A stretch of DNA of 64,000 nt from an uncultured Nesterenkonia sp. (GCA_946222885.1 CAMIAK010000004.1:62001-126000); one strand, 5' to 3'. Shown: positions 1-8,158, counted from the first letter of the stretch. Numbers and translations are program-made. The notes: generated by a model not told the origin, from the sequence alone.

Positions 1-852
1 CTGCAGCGGCAGATCATCGCCAACGTGGTCGCCAACGACGTCATCAATATGGGCGGCGCCGCCTTTGTCTTCCGGGCCATGGAGGAGACCTTCGCCGCCG
101 AGGAGCAGGTGGTCAGAGCCTTCGTCTCGGTCCGCGAGCTGTTCCGGCTGGACGAGTTCGACGCCGCCATGCGTGAGCTGCCCGTCTCCTTCCCGCGGGA
201 CCGCTGGGCGCTGATCTACCTGGATATGCGGCGCCTGCTGGACCGGGCGGTCCGCTGGTTCGTGAATCACGTCGCTCGCGGCACCACCGTGCGCGAGGAT
301 GTGGAGACCTTCGCCGAGCACATCTCCGGGCTCTACGGGAACATCGCCGGCCACCTGCAGGGCGAGGACCGCCGCCGGGTCGAGGCCAAGCGGGAGGAGG
401 CGCTCGCCGAGGGCATGGGGGAGCAGCTGGCCGCCTGGGTCTCCGAACTCTTCGAGGCCTTCTCGCTGCTCGACATCGCCGCACTGGCCCGCGAGCAGGA
501 CTGCGCCGCAGAAGATGTGGCCGGCGTCTATTACGCCGTCTATGCCGAGTTCCAGGTGGACAGCCTGCTGGACCGCATCACCCGCCTCTCCCGCCTGGAC
601 AAGTGGCAGGCGCTGGCCCGCGGGGCCCAGCGCGACGAGCTCTACTACGCAGTCCGGGAGATCACCGAGTCGGTGCTGCTCTCCACCGGCCCCGGCACCC
701 CGGAGCAGCGGCTGGAGGAGTGGAAGCAGGCCAACCACGCCAAGCTGGACCGTGCCGAGCGGCTGATGGCCGAGGTGGACGAGCTCGACGCCGACAACAT
801 CGCCTCGCTGACCGTGCTGCTGCGCCATCTGCGCGGCCTCATCGGAGCCTGA
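1..852 (+). CDS. NAD-dependent glutamate dehydrogenase, C-terminal fragment
   Basis: This is the 3' end of the large (roughly 1,500-1,600 residue) bacterial NAD-specific glutamate dehydrogenase, which oxidatively deaminates glutamate to 2-oxoglutarate. The frame is open from base 1, so the start lies outside the window. The first residues (IIANVVANDVINMGGAAFVF) match the conserved segment before the C-terminal helical domain of this family. The remaining 260 or so residues are helical, charged and rich in Arg and Glu, as expected for that domain. It ends 13 bp before the PdtaS-type kinase and may be cotranscribed with it. The family is fairly certain from the conserved segment; the catalytic Rossmann part is not visible. 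Confidence 0.85.
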   Translation: MQRQIIANVVANDVINMGGAAFVFRAMEETFAAEEQVVRAFVSVRELFRLDEFDAAMRELPVSFPRDRWALIYLDMRRLLDRAVRWFVNHVARGTTVREDVETFAEHISGLYGNIAGHLQGEDRRRVEAKREEALAEGMGEQLAAWVSELFEAFSLLDIAALAREQDCAAEDVAGVYYAVYAEFQVDSLLDRITRLSRLDKWQALARGAQRDELYYAVREITESVLLSTGPGTPEQRLEEWKQANHAKLDRAERLMAEVDELDADNIASLTVLLRHLRGLIGA

Positions 853-865
853 GGAGCGGCGGCCC

Positions 866-2401
866 ATGGCGATCTACGAGGATCCGCTGCAGAGCAACCG
901 TCATATCTCCGAGCGGGATGTGGAGTGGCTGCACGCTCTGGTGGGGGACTGGCAGCTGCTCTCCGACCTGGCCTTCTCCGATGTGGTGCTGTGGTTCCCC
1001 GCCACGGAGGAGGGGTTCCTCTCCGCGCAGGAGCGCTCCTTCATCGCCCTGGCCCAGGCCCGGCCCTCCACCACCCAGACGCTGATCCACCGCGACGTCG
1101 TCGGGGACCGCATCCGCGCGGACCTGAAGCCCATGGTGGAGCGGGCCTGGTCGGCGCAGGTGGTCACCAACTCCTCAGATCAGGGGCAGCCCTCCCCGGC
1201 GCGGATGCGTGTGCAGGCGATCCCGCTGGTCCGGTCCGGCCGGACCTTGGCGGTCATCACCCTGCACTTCTCAGTGGCCGCTCTGCGGACCCCCTCCCGG
1301 CTGGAGCTGACCTACCGGCGGTGCGCCGACGACCTGCTGGCCATGGTCTCCGAGGGCCGCTGGCCCGACACCGCCCTGGAGTTCACCGGCTACAGCGGAG
1401 CGCCGCGGGTGGGGGACGGGCTGCTCCGGCTGGATGCTCAGGGGGAGATCACCTTCGCCAGCCCCAACGCCGTCTCCGCCCTGCTGCGCCTGGGAGTCTC
1501 CGACGCCCTGGAGGGCCGCTCGCTGGCCAGCATCGGCGCTGAGCTGCAGCGGGCCACCGGGGTCGCGGTGGACGAGTCTCAGCCGCTGATGCTCACCGGC
1601 CGACGGGCGATGCGAGCCGAGCTGGAGGCCCACGGGGCCACGGTGACCCTGCGCTCCATCCCGCTCTACCGGGGCCAGGAGCGGTTCGCCGCCCTGGTGC
1701 TGTGCCGCGACGTGACGGAGCTGCGCCGCCGGGACAAGCAGCTGATGAGCAAGGACGCCACCATCAAGGAGATCCACCACCGGGTGAAGAACAATCTCCA
1801 GACGGTCTCCGCCCTGCTGCGGATGCAGACGCGCCGCATGGACTCCCCGGAGGGCCGGCACGGCCTCGAACGGGCCATGCGCCGGGTCGAGACCATTGCG
1901 ATGGTCCATGACTCCCTCTCCCAGGGACTGGAGGAGAGCGTGGACGTCGACGAGCTCATGCGCCGCCAGCTGCGGCTGGCCGCAGAGATGGCACAGTCTG
2001 AGAGGCAGGTGGTGACCGAGCTGGAGGGCAGCTTCGGCCAGCTGCCGCCGGATATGGTCACCCCGCTGGCGCTGGTGATCACCGAGATCGTGGCCAATGC
2101 GGTGGAGCACGGCTTCGGGGAGAGCAGCGGGGAGGACGCCCGCGGGGTGCTGACCGTGCGGATGGGCGTGCGCCGCCACACCGACGCCGCCGGCCGCCAA
2201 CGCCTGGACCTGGAACTGGTCGATGACGGCGTCGGGCTCCCGGAGACCGGATGGGAGCCGGGGCTGGGGCTGCGGATCGTGCAGACGCTGGTGCGCGGGG
2301 AGCTCTCCGGCACCATTGAGTGGGAGCCGGTCCATCAGCAGCACGACGGCACAAAGATGGGGACCCGGGTCATCCTCCGGGCCCCCATCATCACTCCCTG
2401 A
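866..2401 (+). CDS. pdtaS: PdtaS-type sensor histidine kinase (GAF-PAS-HisKA_2-HATPase)
   Basis: A 511-residue soluble histidine kinase without membrane segments. An N-terminal GAF-like domain (about 1-165) is followed by a PAS domain (about 175-285), a HisKA_2 dimerisation domain with EIHHRVKNNLQ (phospho-His about 305) and a HATPase domain with an N box (ALVITEIVANAVEHGF) and DDGVGL. This is the arrangement of mycobacterial PdtaS, which phosphorylates the RNA-binding antiterminator PdtaR. The convergent neighbour is whiB1, the same pairing as in Mycobacterium (Rv3220c/Rv3219), and this supports the assignment. No PdtaR-like ANTAR regulator is in the window. Start: ATG at 866 with a GGAG-like Shine-Dalgarno at about 853. 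The signal sensed is not visible from sequence. Confidence 0.88.
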   Translation: MAIYEDPLQSNRHISERDVEWLHALVGDWQLLSDLAFSDVVLWFPATEEGFLSAQERSFIALAQARPSTTQTLIHRDVVGDRIRADLKPMVERAWSAQVVTNSSDQGQPSPARMRVQAIPLVRSGRTLAVITLHFSVAALRTPSRLELTYRRCADDLLAMVSEGRWPDTALEFTGYSGAPRVGDGLLRLDAQGEITFASPNAVSALLRLGVSDALEGRSLASIGAELQRATGVAVDESQPLMLTGRRAMRAELEAHGATVTLRSIPLYRGQERFAALVLCRDVTELRRRDKQLMSKDATIKEIHHRVKNNLQTVSALLRMQTRRMDSPEGRHGLERAMRRVETIAMVHDSLSQGLEESVDVDELMRRQLRLAAEMAQSERQVVTELEGSFGQLPPDMVTPLALVITEIVANAVEHGFGESSGEDARGVLTVRMGVRRHTDAAGRQRLDLELVDDGVGLPETGWEPGLGLRIVQTLVRGELSGTIEWEPVHQQHDGTKMGTRVILRAPIITP

Positions 2402-2433
2402 GGAGGGAGCGGACGTTCATCAGCCGGCGCGGC

Positions 2434-2567
2434 GAGCTCGCGCCGCACGGCGCTTCAGAGCTCTCTGCTCCGCTTCCTCGCTTCCTTCGCACAGCATCCG
2501 CTGTGCAAGGAAACCTGCTCGGTCGCTTACGATGCGCGCCGAGCTCGCGCCGCACGGCGCTTCAGAG
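2434..2567. repeat. 27-bp direct repeat, two copies
   Basis: An identical 27-bp sequence beginning GAGCTCGCGCCGCACGG occurs at 2434-2460 and 2541-2567. The second copy lies inside the 3' end of whiB1, encoding part of its basic tail on the minus strand. The first lies outside any gene, between pdtaS and the hairpin at 2482-2512. Bases after each copy are also partly alike. The simplest reading is a decayed tandem duplication of the whiB1 3' end. Confidence 0.8.
2482..2512. terminator. hairpin between convergent pdtaS and whiB1
   Basis: TTCCTT + one bulged C + GCACAG, a six-base loop, then CTGTGC + AAGGAA: a 12-bp stem with one bulge, 80 bp after the pdtaS stop and 15 bp after the whiB1 stop. 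It is symmetric and could serve both strands. There is no T tract, so intrinsic termination is uncertain. Confidence 0.55.
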
Positions 2568-2775
2568 CGCGGCGCTCATCTTCGCTCATGCCGCCCCAGA
2601 CTCCGGCGTCCTGGCCGGTCTCGAGGGCCCACTGCAGGCAGGTGTCCATCACGGGGCAGCGGCGGCAGACGCTCTTGGCCTCTTCGATCTGAAGCAGAGC
2701 GGGGCCGGTGTTGCCGACGGGGAAGAAGAGCTCGGGATCCTTGTCCAGGCATGCTGCTCGGCTGCGCCAATCCAT
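2527..2775 (-). CDS. whiB1: WhiB1-type iron-sulfur transcription regulator
   Basis: An 82-residue protein almost collinear with mycobacterial WhiB1. Residues 1-20 are MDWRSRAACLDKDPELFFPV, the four cluster-ligating cysteines are C9, C37, C40 and C46 (CRRCPVMDTC for the last three), then the GVWGGMSEDERR turn and a basic tail. WhiB1 binds an NO-sensitive [4Fe-4S] cluster and the primary sigma factor and acts as a transcription factor. The start is the ATG at 2775, preceded by AGGAG (2787-2791). The frame stays open upstream but shows no family similarity there. It is convergent with pdtaS. The last residues overlap the second copy of a 27-bp repeat, so the exact C-terminus may be specific to this lineage. 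Confidence 0.95.
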   Translation of the reverse strand: MDWRSRAACLDKDPELFFPVGNTGPALLQIEEAKSVCRRCPVMDTCLQWALETGQDAGVWGGMSEDERRALKRRAARARRAS

Positions 2776-2956
2776 GGCGATCACTACTCCTAGGGCGCCG
2801 GAGGGGCGCGGCTCGGGTGCTGGGCGGGGAGACGTCCTCAACCCGGAGGGAGGCACGTCTCATCGGGGGTGTTTCAGGGCTGGGGTGGTGCGTGGTCGTG
2901 ACGGCGGGGCCTCAGGGGCAAGACGCCGTCCCCGAATTTCTATGTATTCAAGGCTG

Positions 2957-2973
2957 GCATGTTAACGACATGC
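2957..2973. promoter_or_regulatory. short palindrome upstream of whiB1
   Basis: GCATGT-TAACG-ACATGC, a perfect 6+6 palindrome with a 5-bp centre, 182 bp upstream of the whiB1 start codon and 46 bp past the stop of the phosphotransferase gene. It lies in an AT-richer stretch (about 2935-3010) that probably carries the whiB1 promoter. It may be an operator. It does not resemble the CRP-type site known upstream of mycobacterial whiB1. Confidence 0.35.
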
Positions 2974-3018
2974 AAACAAGAGTCCACAGGCAAGAAATAG
3001 GGCGGAAACCGCGTGGTG

Positions 3019-4293
3019 TTAGTCACAGTCCTGCAGGCTTCCCTCCGCCAGGGACAGCCAGGCCTCGCGCCTGTCCCCAGTCTGTGCGGAGGGCAGGAGG
3101 GAAAGCAAGACCCCGGCGATCCGGGCACCCAGGTCCCTCGGGCAGTGCTCCTGCGCAGCTTCCCCCACGAGCCGCCGGGTGAGCTCCGGGACCACCCGGT
3201 AGCCGTCGGGATCCAGCGTGGGAAGCGTCCAGAGGTGGGCCAGCAGGCAGGCCAGATCGTCGGCCCGCAGACCGGGGCCGAGCGAGTCCAGGTCGATCAG
3301 CGCACTGGGCCTCAGGGCCGTGGGCTTCAGCCCCGGGACCTCTGCAGCGGGACTGAGCTCGAGGAAGATATTCGCGGGATGGAGGTCGCCGTGGGTCGGG
3401 ACCAGTGGGCCAGGCTCGGGGCAGAGGTTCCTCCGGATGTCCCGGCAGAGGGCGGAGATCCGTTCCTGATCGGCACCGGCGCGCACCGCGACCCGGGCAT
3501 AGTCTTCCAGCCGGTCTGTCTGGGAGGTCCGGCGGGGCAGGCTCATGATCTCTTCGTGTGCCCCGCCGGAGGTGTTCAGTGCTCCCACGGGGCTGAGCAG
3601 GTCCTTCAGGCTCAGCCGCTCCAGGGCTGCAGCCGCAGTCCCGGGACGGGAGCCGGGGTGATGCAGATGCTCGGTCAGCGGCAGGCCCGCCGCCTGTTCC
3701 AGCAGCACGATCCCCTCTCCGAGGTCCACAGCCTCCGGGCCCAGGGGGAGGAGCCGGTGGCGGGACAGCTGCAGAGCGGCCCGCTGCGGGCGCAGCACCT
3801 TCACATAGACGGTCCGGGTGCCCGCCGTCGTGCTCAGCGAGGCCCGGAGCACCGCGCGGCGCAGCGGACGCAGCACCAGCATGCTGAGGTGTTCCACGGT
3901 GACCTGCTCTCCGAAGGCGGCGCTGATGCGTCCGCCCAGCCGGACGGCGTCGCAGGCTGTGGGCAGGCCAGGCAGCTCAGGATCCGCCGGATGAGGCCAG
4001 ATATGAACCGGGCTGCTCCCTCCGGGAGCATCGCCGGCGGGAGACAGGCACACCGCTCCGACGGCTCTGCGCTGGGCGTCGCTGAGCCGGACCGTGCTGC
4101 CCACCAGATGCAGGACCACCCTGCGGTCCTCGTCGAAGGCCTCTGCGGAGAAGATCGCTGAGGCTTCGGCCCCGGGGCGTTCGAACAGATGGGTCCGACG
4201 CCAGTCCCGCAGCTCCAGCCCGGAGGCCTGCAAGGTGAGGCGGAGCAGCTCTCCGGCCTCCTCGCCGCGCAGCGGTCCGTGGGGATCATCCAT
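3019..4293 (-). CDS. APH-family phosphotransferase domain protein
   Basis: A 424-residue protein with an aminoglycoside-phosphotransferase/choline-kinase-like fold. The catalytic loop is THGDLHPANIFLE (about 307-320) and the metal-binding segment is SALIDLDSLGPGLRADDLA (about 341-360). The N-terminal half has a divergent nucleotide-binding lobe (YVKVLRPQRAAL). The substrate cannot be told from sequence; members phosphorylate antibiotics, sugars or small metabolites, and resistance should not be assumed. Start: the ATG at 4293 is preceded by CATAAT and seven bases, a leaderless pattern; another ATG lies at 4302 behind GGAGGA. It is divergent from the histidine kinase at 4359. Confidence 0.7.
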   Translation of the reverse strand: MDDPHGPLRGEEAGELLRLTLQASGLELRDWRRTHLFERPGAEASAIFSAEAFDEDRRVVLHLVGSTVRLSDAQRRAVGAVCLSPAGDAPGGSSPVHIWPHPADPELPGLPTACDAVRLGGRISAAFGEQVTVEHLSMLVLRPLRRAVLRASLSTTAGTRTVYVKVLRPQRAALQLSRHRLLPLGPEAVDLGEGIVLLEQAAGLPLTEHLHHPGSRPGTAAAALERLSLKDLLSPVGALNTSGGAHEEIMSLPRRTSQTDRLEDYARVAVRAGADQERISALCRDIRRNLCPEPGPLVPTHGDLHPANIFLELSPAAEVPGLKPTALRPSALIDLDSLGPGLRADDLACLLAHLWTLPTLDPDGYRVVPELTRRLVGEAAQEHCPRDLGARIAGVLLSLLPSAQTGDRREAWLSLAEGSLQDCD

Positions 4294-4300
4294 CCCTCTC

Positions 4301-4306
4301 ATTATG
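4301..4306 (-). promoter_or_regulatory. -10 box for leaderless phosphotransferase mRNA
   Basis: CATAAT on the minus strand, seven bases before the ATG at 4293. Confidence 0.4.
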
Positions 4307-4358
4307 GTCCTCCCCGGCCTTCGGGGAAGTCCCAGGGAACCCGTGCGACACTGAGCGG

Positions 4359-5789
4359 ATGACCAGCAGCACGCCGCGCCGCTGGTGGCGTCTCTTCACC
4401 GTCCGGGAGTGGATCCTGGCGGCTGTGCTGGGCCTCGCGGCCCTGGCGATGTCCACCGCCGGCTACACCGCCTACCTCATCCAGGACCTCCGGGTGGAAT
4501 CCAGGGTGGACGATGAGCTCCAGGCCTCCGCGGAGGAGTTCCGGGTGCTCGCCGAATCCGGCGTCGACCCCTCCACGGGAGAGCCCTTCAGCTCCCCGGC
4601 GGAGCTGGTGCGCACCGCCACCGGGCGGAACATCCCGGGAAGCAACGGCGGAACCCTGGGGCTGGTGGGCGGGGAGATCGCCTATACCTCCCAGGTGGCG
4701 CCGCTTGACCTGCAGTCGGACCCGGAGATCGAGGCGGCTCTGCGCCCTCTGGCCGAGGCAGCAGAGCCGGCGCTGGAGACCGTGCAGACGCAGCGGACCA
4801 CCTACCGGGTCGCCGTCGTGCCCGCCCATGCCGTGGACGGCGGGGAGGAGGAGCCCGCGGCGCTGGCGCTGGCCTATGACCTCTCCGCGGAGAAGCGGGA
4901 CTTCTCGGAGATCTTCCTCATCTATGCGGCGGTCTCCGCAGGCTCCCTGGGCGTGGTCGCCCTGGTGGGATGGGTGGTCGCCGGGCGGCTGCTCACCCCT
5001 ATCCGTGTGCTGGCGAACTCGGCCCGCCGGATCGGGCGGGAGGACCTCTCCGAGCGGATCCCGGTCACCGGCAATGATGATCTGGCGGAGATGACCCGCT
5101 CGGTCAATGAGATGCTCGAACGCCTGGACGGGGCCTTCTCCGCGCAGCGGCAGCTGGTCGATGACGTCAGCCACGAGCTGCGCACCCCGCTGACGGTGAT
5201 CAGCGGTCACCTTCAGGTGATGGACACCGGGGATGAGGAGGACGTCCGGGAGACCCGTGACCTGACGCTGGATGAGATCCTGCGGATGAACCGGGTCATC
5301 GACGACCTGCTCACCTTGGCCACCGCCGAGCACCCCGAGTTCCTCCGGCCGGAGCCGGCGGGGCTGGAGGCGCTGACCGATGAGATCTATGAGAAGGTCA
5401 CCGCCCTCGGGGAGCGGCGCTGGAGCCTCGGGCAGCGCGCTGAGGGTGAGGCGGTCCTGGACCGCCAGCGGATCACCCAGGCGATGCTGCAGCTGGCCGC
5501 CAATGCGGTGAAGTTCTCCGAGGAGGGTTCGCTCATCGAGCTGGGCTCGCGGAGCACGGCGGACGGCGTCGAGCTCTGGGTCCGTGATGAGGGGCCGGGC
5601 ATCGGGGAGGAGGACCGGGCCAGGATCTTCGAACGGTTCGGACGGGTCGACTCCTCCAAGCCCGGTGCGGGCCTGGGCCTGCCGATCGTCGCCGCCATCG
5701 CCCGCGCCCACGGCGGGACGGTCGACTGCGTCTCAGCAGCGGGGAAGGGGTCCACCTTCATCCTGCGGCTGCCGCGAGGCCAGGGCTGA
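4359..5789 (+). CDS. membrane sensor histidine kinase (HAMP-HisKA-HATPase), orphan in this window
   Basis: A 476-residue transmembrane kinase. Helix one spans about 17-41, an extracytoplasmic sensor loop about 42-186, helix two about 187-209, HAMP about 210-262, HisKA about 263-330 with DDVSHELRTPLTVI (phospho-His 272), and a HATPase with an N box (LQLAANAVKFS), DEGPGIG and GAGLGLPIV. It should autophosphorylate in response to an envelope signal and pass the phosphate to a response regulator. No regulator gene adjoins it: the next gene is a convergent secreted protein, and the one before is a divergent phosphotransferase. The partner must lie elsewhere or has been lost. Confidence 0.88.
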   Translation: MTSSTPRRWWRLFTVREWILAAVLGLAALAMSTAGYTAYLIQDLRVESRVDDELQASAEEFRVLAESGVDPSTGEPFSSPAELVRTATGRNIPGSNGGTLGLVGGEIAYTSQVAPLDLQSDPEIEAALRPLAEAAEPALETVQTQRTTYRVAVVPAHAVDGGEEEPAALALAYDLSAEKRDFSEIFLIYAAVSAGSLGVVALVGWVVAGRLLTPIRVLANSARRIGREDLSERIPVTGNDDLAEMTRSVNEMLERLDGAFSAQRQLVDDVSHELRTPLTVISGHLQVMDTGDEEDVRETRDLTLDEILRMNRVIDDLLTLATAEHPEFLRPEPAGLEALTDEIYEKVTALGERRWSLGQRAEGEAVLDRQRITQAMLQLAANAVKFSEEGSLIELGSRSTADGVELWVRDEGPGIGEEDRARIFERFGRVDSSKPGAGLGLPIVAAIARAHGGTVDCVSAAGKGSTFILRLPRGQG

Positions 5790-5846
5790 GCTGTTCGGGC
5801 ACGGGGTGCGCGGCGCTGAGCCGCCGGGAGAGAAGTCCGCGCAGGC

Positions 5847-6221
5847 TCAGGTGTCCACGCTGGGCGCCGACCAGCTCTCGGGAGAGGGCGGGGTGTCGTA
5901 GCTGACTGCCGGCGGCGGGGCCACGGGCTGCTGGGAGACCGGCGGCGCCTGCTGGGTCTGCTGCGGGGGAGGAGCCGGCTGCTCCTGCTGGGCCGGAGGC
6001 TCGGCGGACTCCTCTGCCTCCGGGCTGGGGGAGGGACTCTCCGAAGGAGACTCCTCCGGCTCCTGGCTGGGCGAGGGAGAAGGGCTGGTGGAGACCTCGA
6101 CGGCGGGCCCCAGGTCCACGCGGTCCTCACTGTCCGAGAGGGTGGTCGCGAAGACCGTTCCGGCGCCGATGGTCACCAGGCCCAGCGCTCCGGTCACCAC
6201 CCAGGTGGTCTGCCTGCTCAC
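5847..6221 (-). CDS. secreted or anchored Pro/Ser/Glu-rich small protein
   Basis: A 124-residue protein of unknown function. Residues 8-27 are a single hydrophobic segment (signal peptide or anchor). The rest is low complexity: serine-proline-glutamate repeats (about 45-75), a proline-glutamine tract (about 76-105), and a short tail without a domain I recognise. Such linkers usually span the peptidoglycan. It is convergent with the orphan kinase (57-bp gap). On the minus strand it follows the lipoprotein gene at 6337-7191, separated from it by a 21-bp-arm palindrome, so it is probably transcribed on its own. Codon use looks like its neighbours'. Confidence 0.6.
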   Translation of the reverse strand: MSRQTTWVVTGALGLVTIGAGTVFATTLSDSEDRVDLGPAVEVSTSPSPSPSQEPEESPSESPSPSPEAEESAEPPAQQEQPAPPPQQTQQAPPVSQQPVAPPPAVSYDTPPSPESWSAPSVDT

Positions 6222-6240
6222 AGAGATCTCCTCACAGCAC

Positions 6241-6291
6241 GACTGCTCTCATGTTCCGCCCACAGTCTGCGGGCGGAACATGAGAGCAGTC
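6241..6291. repeat. perfect palindrome, 21-bp arms, 9-base loop
   Basis: The left arm 6241-6261 begins GACTGCTCTCATG and the right arm 6271-6291 is its exact reverse complement, with ACAGTCTGC between. It lies 19 bp upstream of the 5847-6221 gene and 45 bp downstream of the lipoprotein stop (both minus strand). It may be a terminator for the lipoprotein gene, but it has no T run and is longer than usual. Confidence 0.85.
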
Positions 6292-6336
6292 TGAGAATCC
6301 GCCCGGCTCCCGGGCGGAGGGTTCAGCTGGGCAGGA

Positions 6337-7191
6337 TCAGACGCCGGCCTCGTACTTCTCCAGCTGGAGGTCGGCGAGCTCCTCGAGGTGCTCCTCGCCC
6401 TCGCCCATGGCGGAGACGAACAGCGCATTGGGGCCATCCTCATAGGTGAGGATCTGCATGTCGAAGTCCACGCTCTCCTCACCCATGTGAGTCGTCATGA
6501 ACATGGTCATGCCTTCCCACTCGCCGTATTCGATGTACTCGAAGGACATCTCCAGCTCGGCGCCCTCCTCCTCCATGGTGAAGGTCTCGCCCTCACATTC
6601 ACGGATGAGGTCGTAGTCGTCCTCGTAGTCCGCCAGGTCGTCCTCAGAGCTCATGATGCCGAACTGCAGCATGCCCATGTCGGCGGGGTCCTGGGCCTCC
6701 AGGTTCCACATGCCCATGCTGAACAGGCCGGCGACGTCGACCTCCTCGCCGGATCCGGCGTAGTCCTCCGCGGACTGCGGGTCCTGCATGACCTCGGCCA
6801 GCTCGTCGCAGGTCTCCACCACGTCCGAGTCCGGGACGGTCATGGCCTCGCCGTCGGCGAGGCTCTCATCGCTCTCGAACTGCTCGACCTCCACCGGGAG
6901 CTCGTCCTGGGTGAGGAGCAGCTCACGCATATCGTCCTCGTCCAGCGCGGTGTCGGCGGCTTCGGAGTCCTCCTCGTCGGGCTCCGCGTCCTCGTCGGGG
7001 TCCTCAGGGGCCTCGTCGTCGCCCTCGTCCTCGGGGGTCTCCTCCGTGGTGCCGTTCTCCTCGGTCTCCTCTGCGGGAGCCTCGTCAGCAGGGGCGTCGT
7101 CACCGCCGTCGTCGCCGTCGCAGGCGGTCAGCATGAGGGCAGAGAGGCTCAGCACGGCCGTGCCCCACCAGATCCGGTTCTTCGTTTCCAT
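6337..7191 (-). CDS. acidic lipoprotein of unknown function
   Basis: A 284-residue predicted lipoprotein. METKNRIWWGTAVLSLSALM leads into a lipobox LTAC (lipidated Cys about residue 24). A strongly acidic Asp/Glu/Ala/Pro linker follows (about 25-75), then a globular region of about 200 residues rich in Asp, Glu and Met with periodic aromatic residues. I recognise no enzyme domain. The length and acid linker suggest a surface protein adapted to a saline or calcium-rich envelope, which is inference. The start is the ATG at 7191, chosen because it gives a complete signal peptide; the frame remains open 123 bp upstream. It is divergent from the four-helix membrane protein at 7264. Confidence 0.7.
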   Translation of the reverse strand: METKNRIWWGTAVLSLSALMLTACDGDDGGDDAPADEAPAEETEENGTTEETPEDEGDDEAPEDPDEDAEPDEEDSEAADTALDEDDMRELLLTQDELPVEVEQFESDESLADGEAMTVPDSDVVETCDELAEVMQDPQSAEDYAGSGEEVDVAGLFSMGMWNLEAQDPADMGMLQFGIMSSEDDLADYEDDYDLIRECEGETFTMEEEGAELEMSFEYIEYGEWEGMTMFMTTHMGEESVDFDMQILTYEDGPNALFVSAMGEGEEHLEELADLQLEKYEAGV

Positions 7192-7263
7192 TCCCTGTGT
7201 CCTCCATCTGCCATGGATGTGCATCGGTGATGCCCACCCTACGACACGAGCTGTTAAGAGAGA

Positions 7264-7716
7264 ATGAACCTCATGCCCCGCGATGACTCTGAGAACCTGC
7301 AGCCCGATTTCCACGGTCCGCAGAAGCCCCGCCCGTTCACCCAGGCCCGGCCGCGCCCGGTGCCTGTGTGGATCGTCTTCCTGATCCTCTTCGTCCAGGG
7401 CGTGGCGGTGCTCTGGTACACCGTGGTCTCGGCACTGGCCTCCGAGGACGCCCTGCTCGACGCCGTCGGGGTGGCTGCGCTGGTGGTGCTCTACGCGCTG
7501 CTGGGGGTGGTGCTGGTGATCCTGGGCTTCCGGATCTTCATGGGAGCGGGCGGGGCCAGGACGCCGGCGATGGTCCTGCAGCTGATGATCGTGGTGCTCT
7601 CGTTCAGCTTCTTCTCCGGAGGCGCAGCGATGGTCGGAGTGACCTTCCTGGTCCCCGCCGCCGCAGCCCTGGTGCTGCTCTTCGTGCGCCCCACCCAGGA
7701 ATGGCTCAACGCCTGA
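7264..7716 (+). CDS. small four-helix membrane protein, unknown function
   Basis: A 150-residue protein with a polar, proline-rich N-terminus (1-33) and about four hydrophobic segments (about 34-55, 62-92, 101-120, 122-142). No motif points to a function. Its stop codon abuts the stop of the convergent DUF1844 gene with no base between (7716/7717). The first ATG (7264) is used; a second lies four codons later. It is probably expressed at a modest level from the short divergent region shared with the acidic lipoprotein. Confidence 0.6.
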   Translation: MNLMPRDDSENLQPDFHGPQKPRPFTQARPRPVPVWIVFLILFVQGVAVLWYTVVSALASEDALLDAVGVAALVVLYALLGVVLVILGFRIFMGAGGARTPAMVLQLMIVVLSFSFFSGGAAMVGVTFLVPAAAALVLLFVRPTQEWLNA

Positions 7717-8073
7717 TCAGTTGACCGGACCGGTCCACTTCTCGCCGGGGCCCTTGCCGGGTGCGTCCGGGACCAGCGACTCCTCGCGGAAGGCCAGCTG
7801 GAGGGAGCGCAGGCCGTCGCGCAGCGGAGCGGCATGGGTGGAGCCGACCTCCGGGGCGGCGGCGGTGACCAGGCCGGCCAGCGCGGTGATCAGCTTGCGG
7901 GCCTCATCGAGGTCCTTCAGCTCATCGGCCCGGGCGTCGTCGGCCAGGCCGGTCTTCACGGCGGCCGCACTCATCAGGTGCACGGCCACGGTGTTGATGA
8001 GCTCGACGGCGGGCACCTCCGCGATGTCACGTGCGCTCTGATCGGCCGCCTGGGGGAGATCTTCGTTCTGCAT
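7717..8073 (-). CDS. DUF1844 family protein
   Basis: A 118-residue protein of the DUF1844 family, recognised by the helical core IAEVPAVELINTVAVHLMSA followed by DEARKLITALAGLV. In actinobacteria this gene very often sits beside infC, divergently transcribed, as here: its start at 8073 is 85 bp from the infC start. The function is unknown. The conserved position suggests a role tied to translation or shared regulation with initiation factor 3, which is inference. Convergent and abutting with the small membrane protein gene. Confidence 0.8.
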   Translation of the reverse strand: MQNEDLPQAADQSARDIAEVPAVELINTVAVHLMSAAAVKTGLADDARADELKDLDEARKLITALAGLVTAAAPEVGSTHAAPLRDGLRSLQLAFREESLVPDAPGKGPGEKWTGPVN

Positions 8074-8158
8074 GCTGGTAAGCTTGTCACAGACTTTGAG
8101 CGCGCGCTAAACGTGCGCACACTTGCTCGTCAGCAGTCCACACACAGGAGTTAGACAG

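Noticed and set aside
2434..2567. CRISPR array
   Set aside because: Only two repeat units, one inside whiB1, with a single hairpin-forming spacer; no cas genes are in the window.
3019..4293. Aminoglycoside-resistance gene
   Set aside because: Only the general APH fold motifs are visible; the family contains many non-resistance kinases and there is no mobile context.
8123..8158. ATG at 8123 as the infC start
   Set aside because: It lies upstream of the Shine-Dalgarno and adds residues not found in IF-3 homologues; the ATC at 8159 fits spacing and homology.
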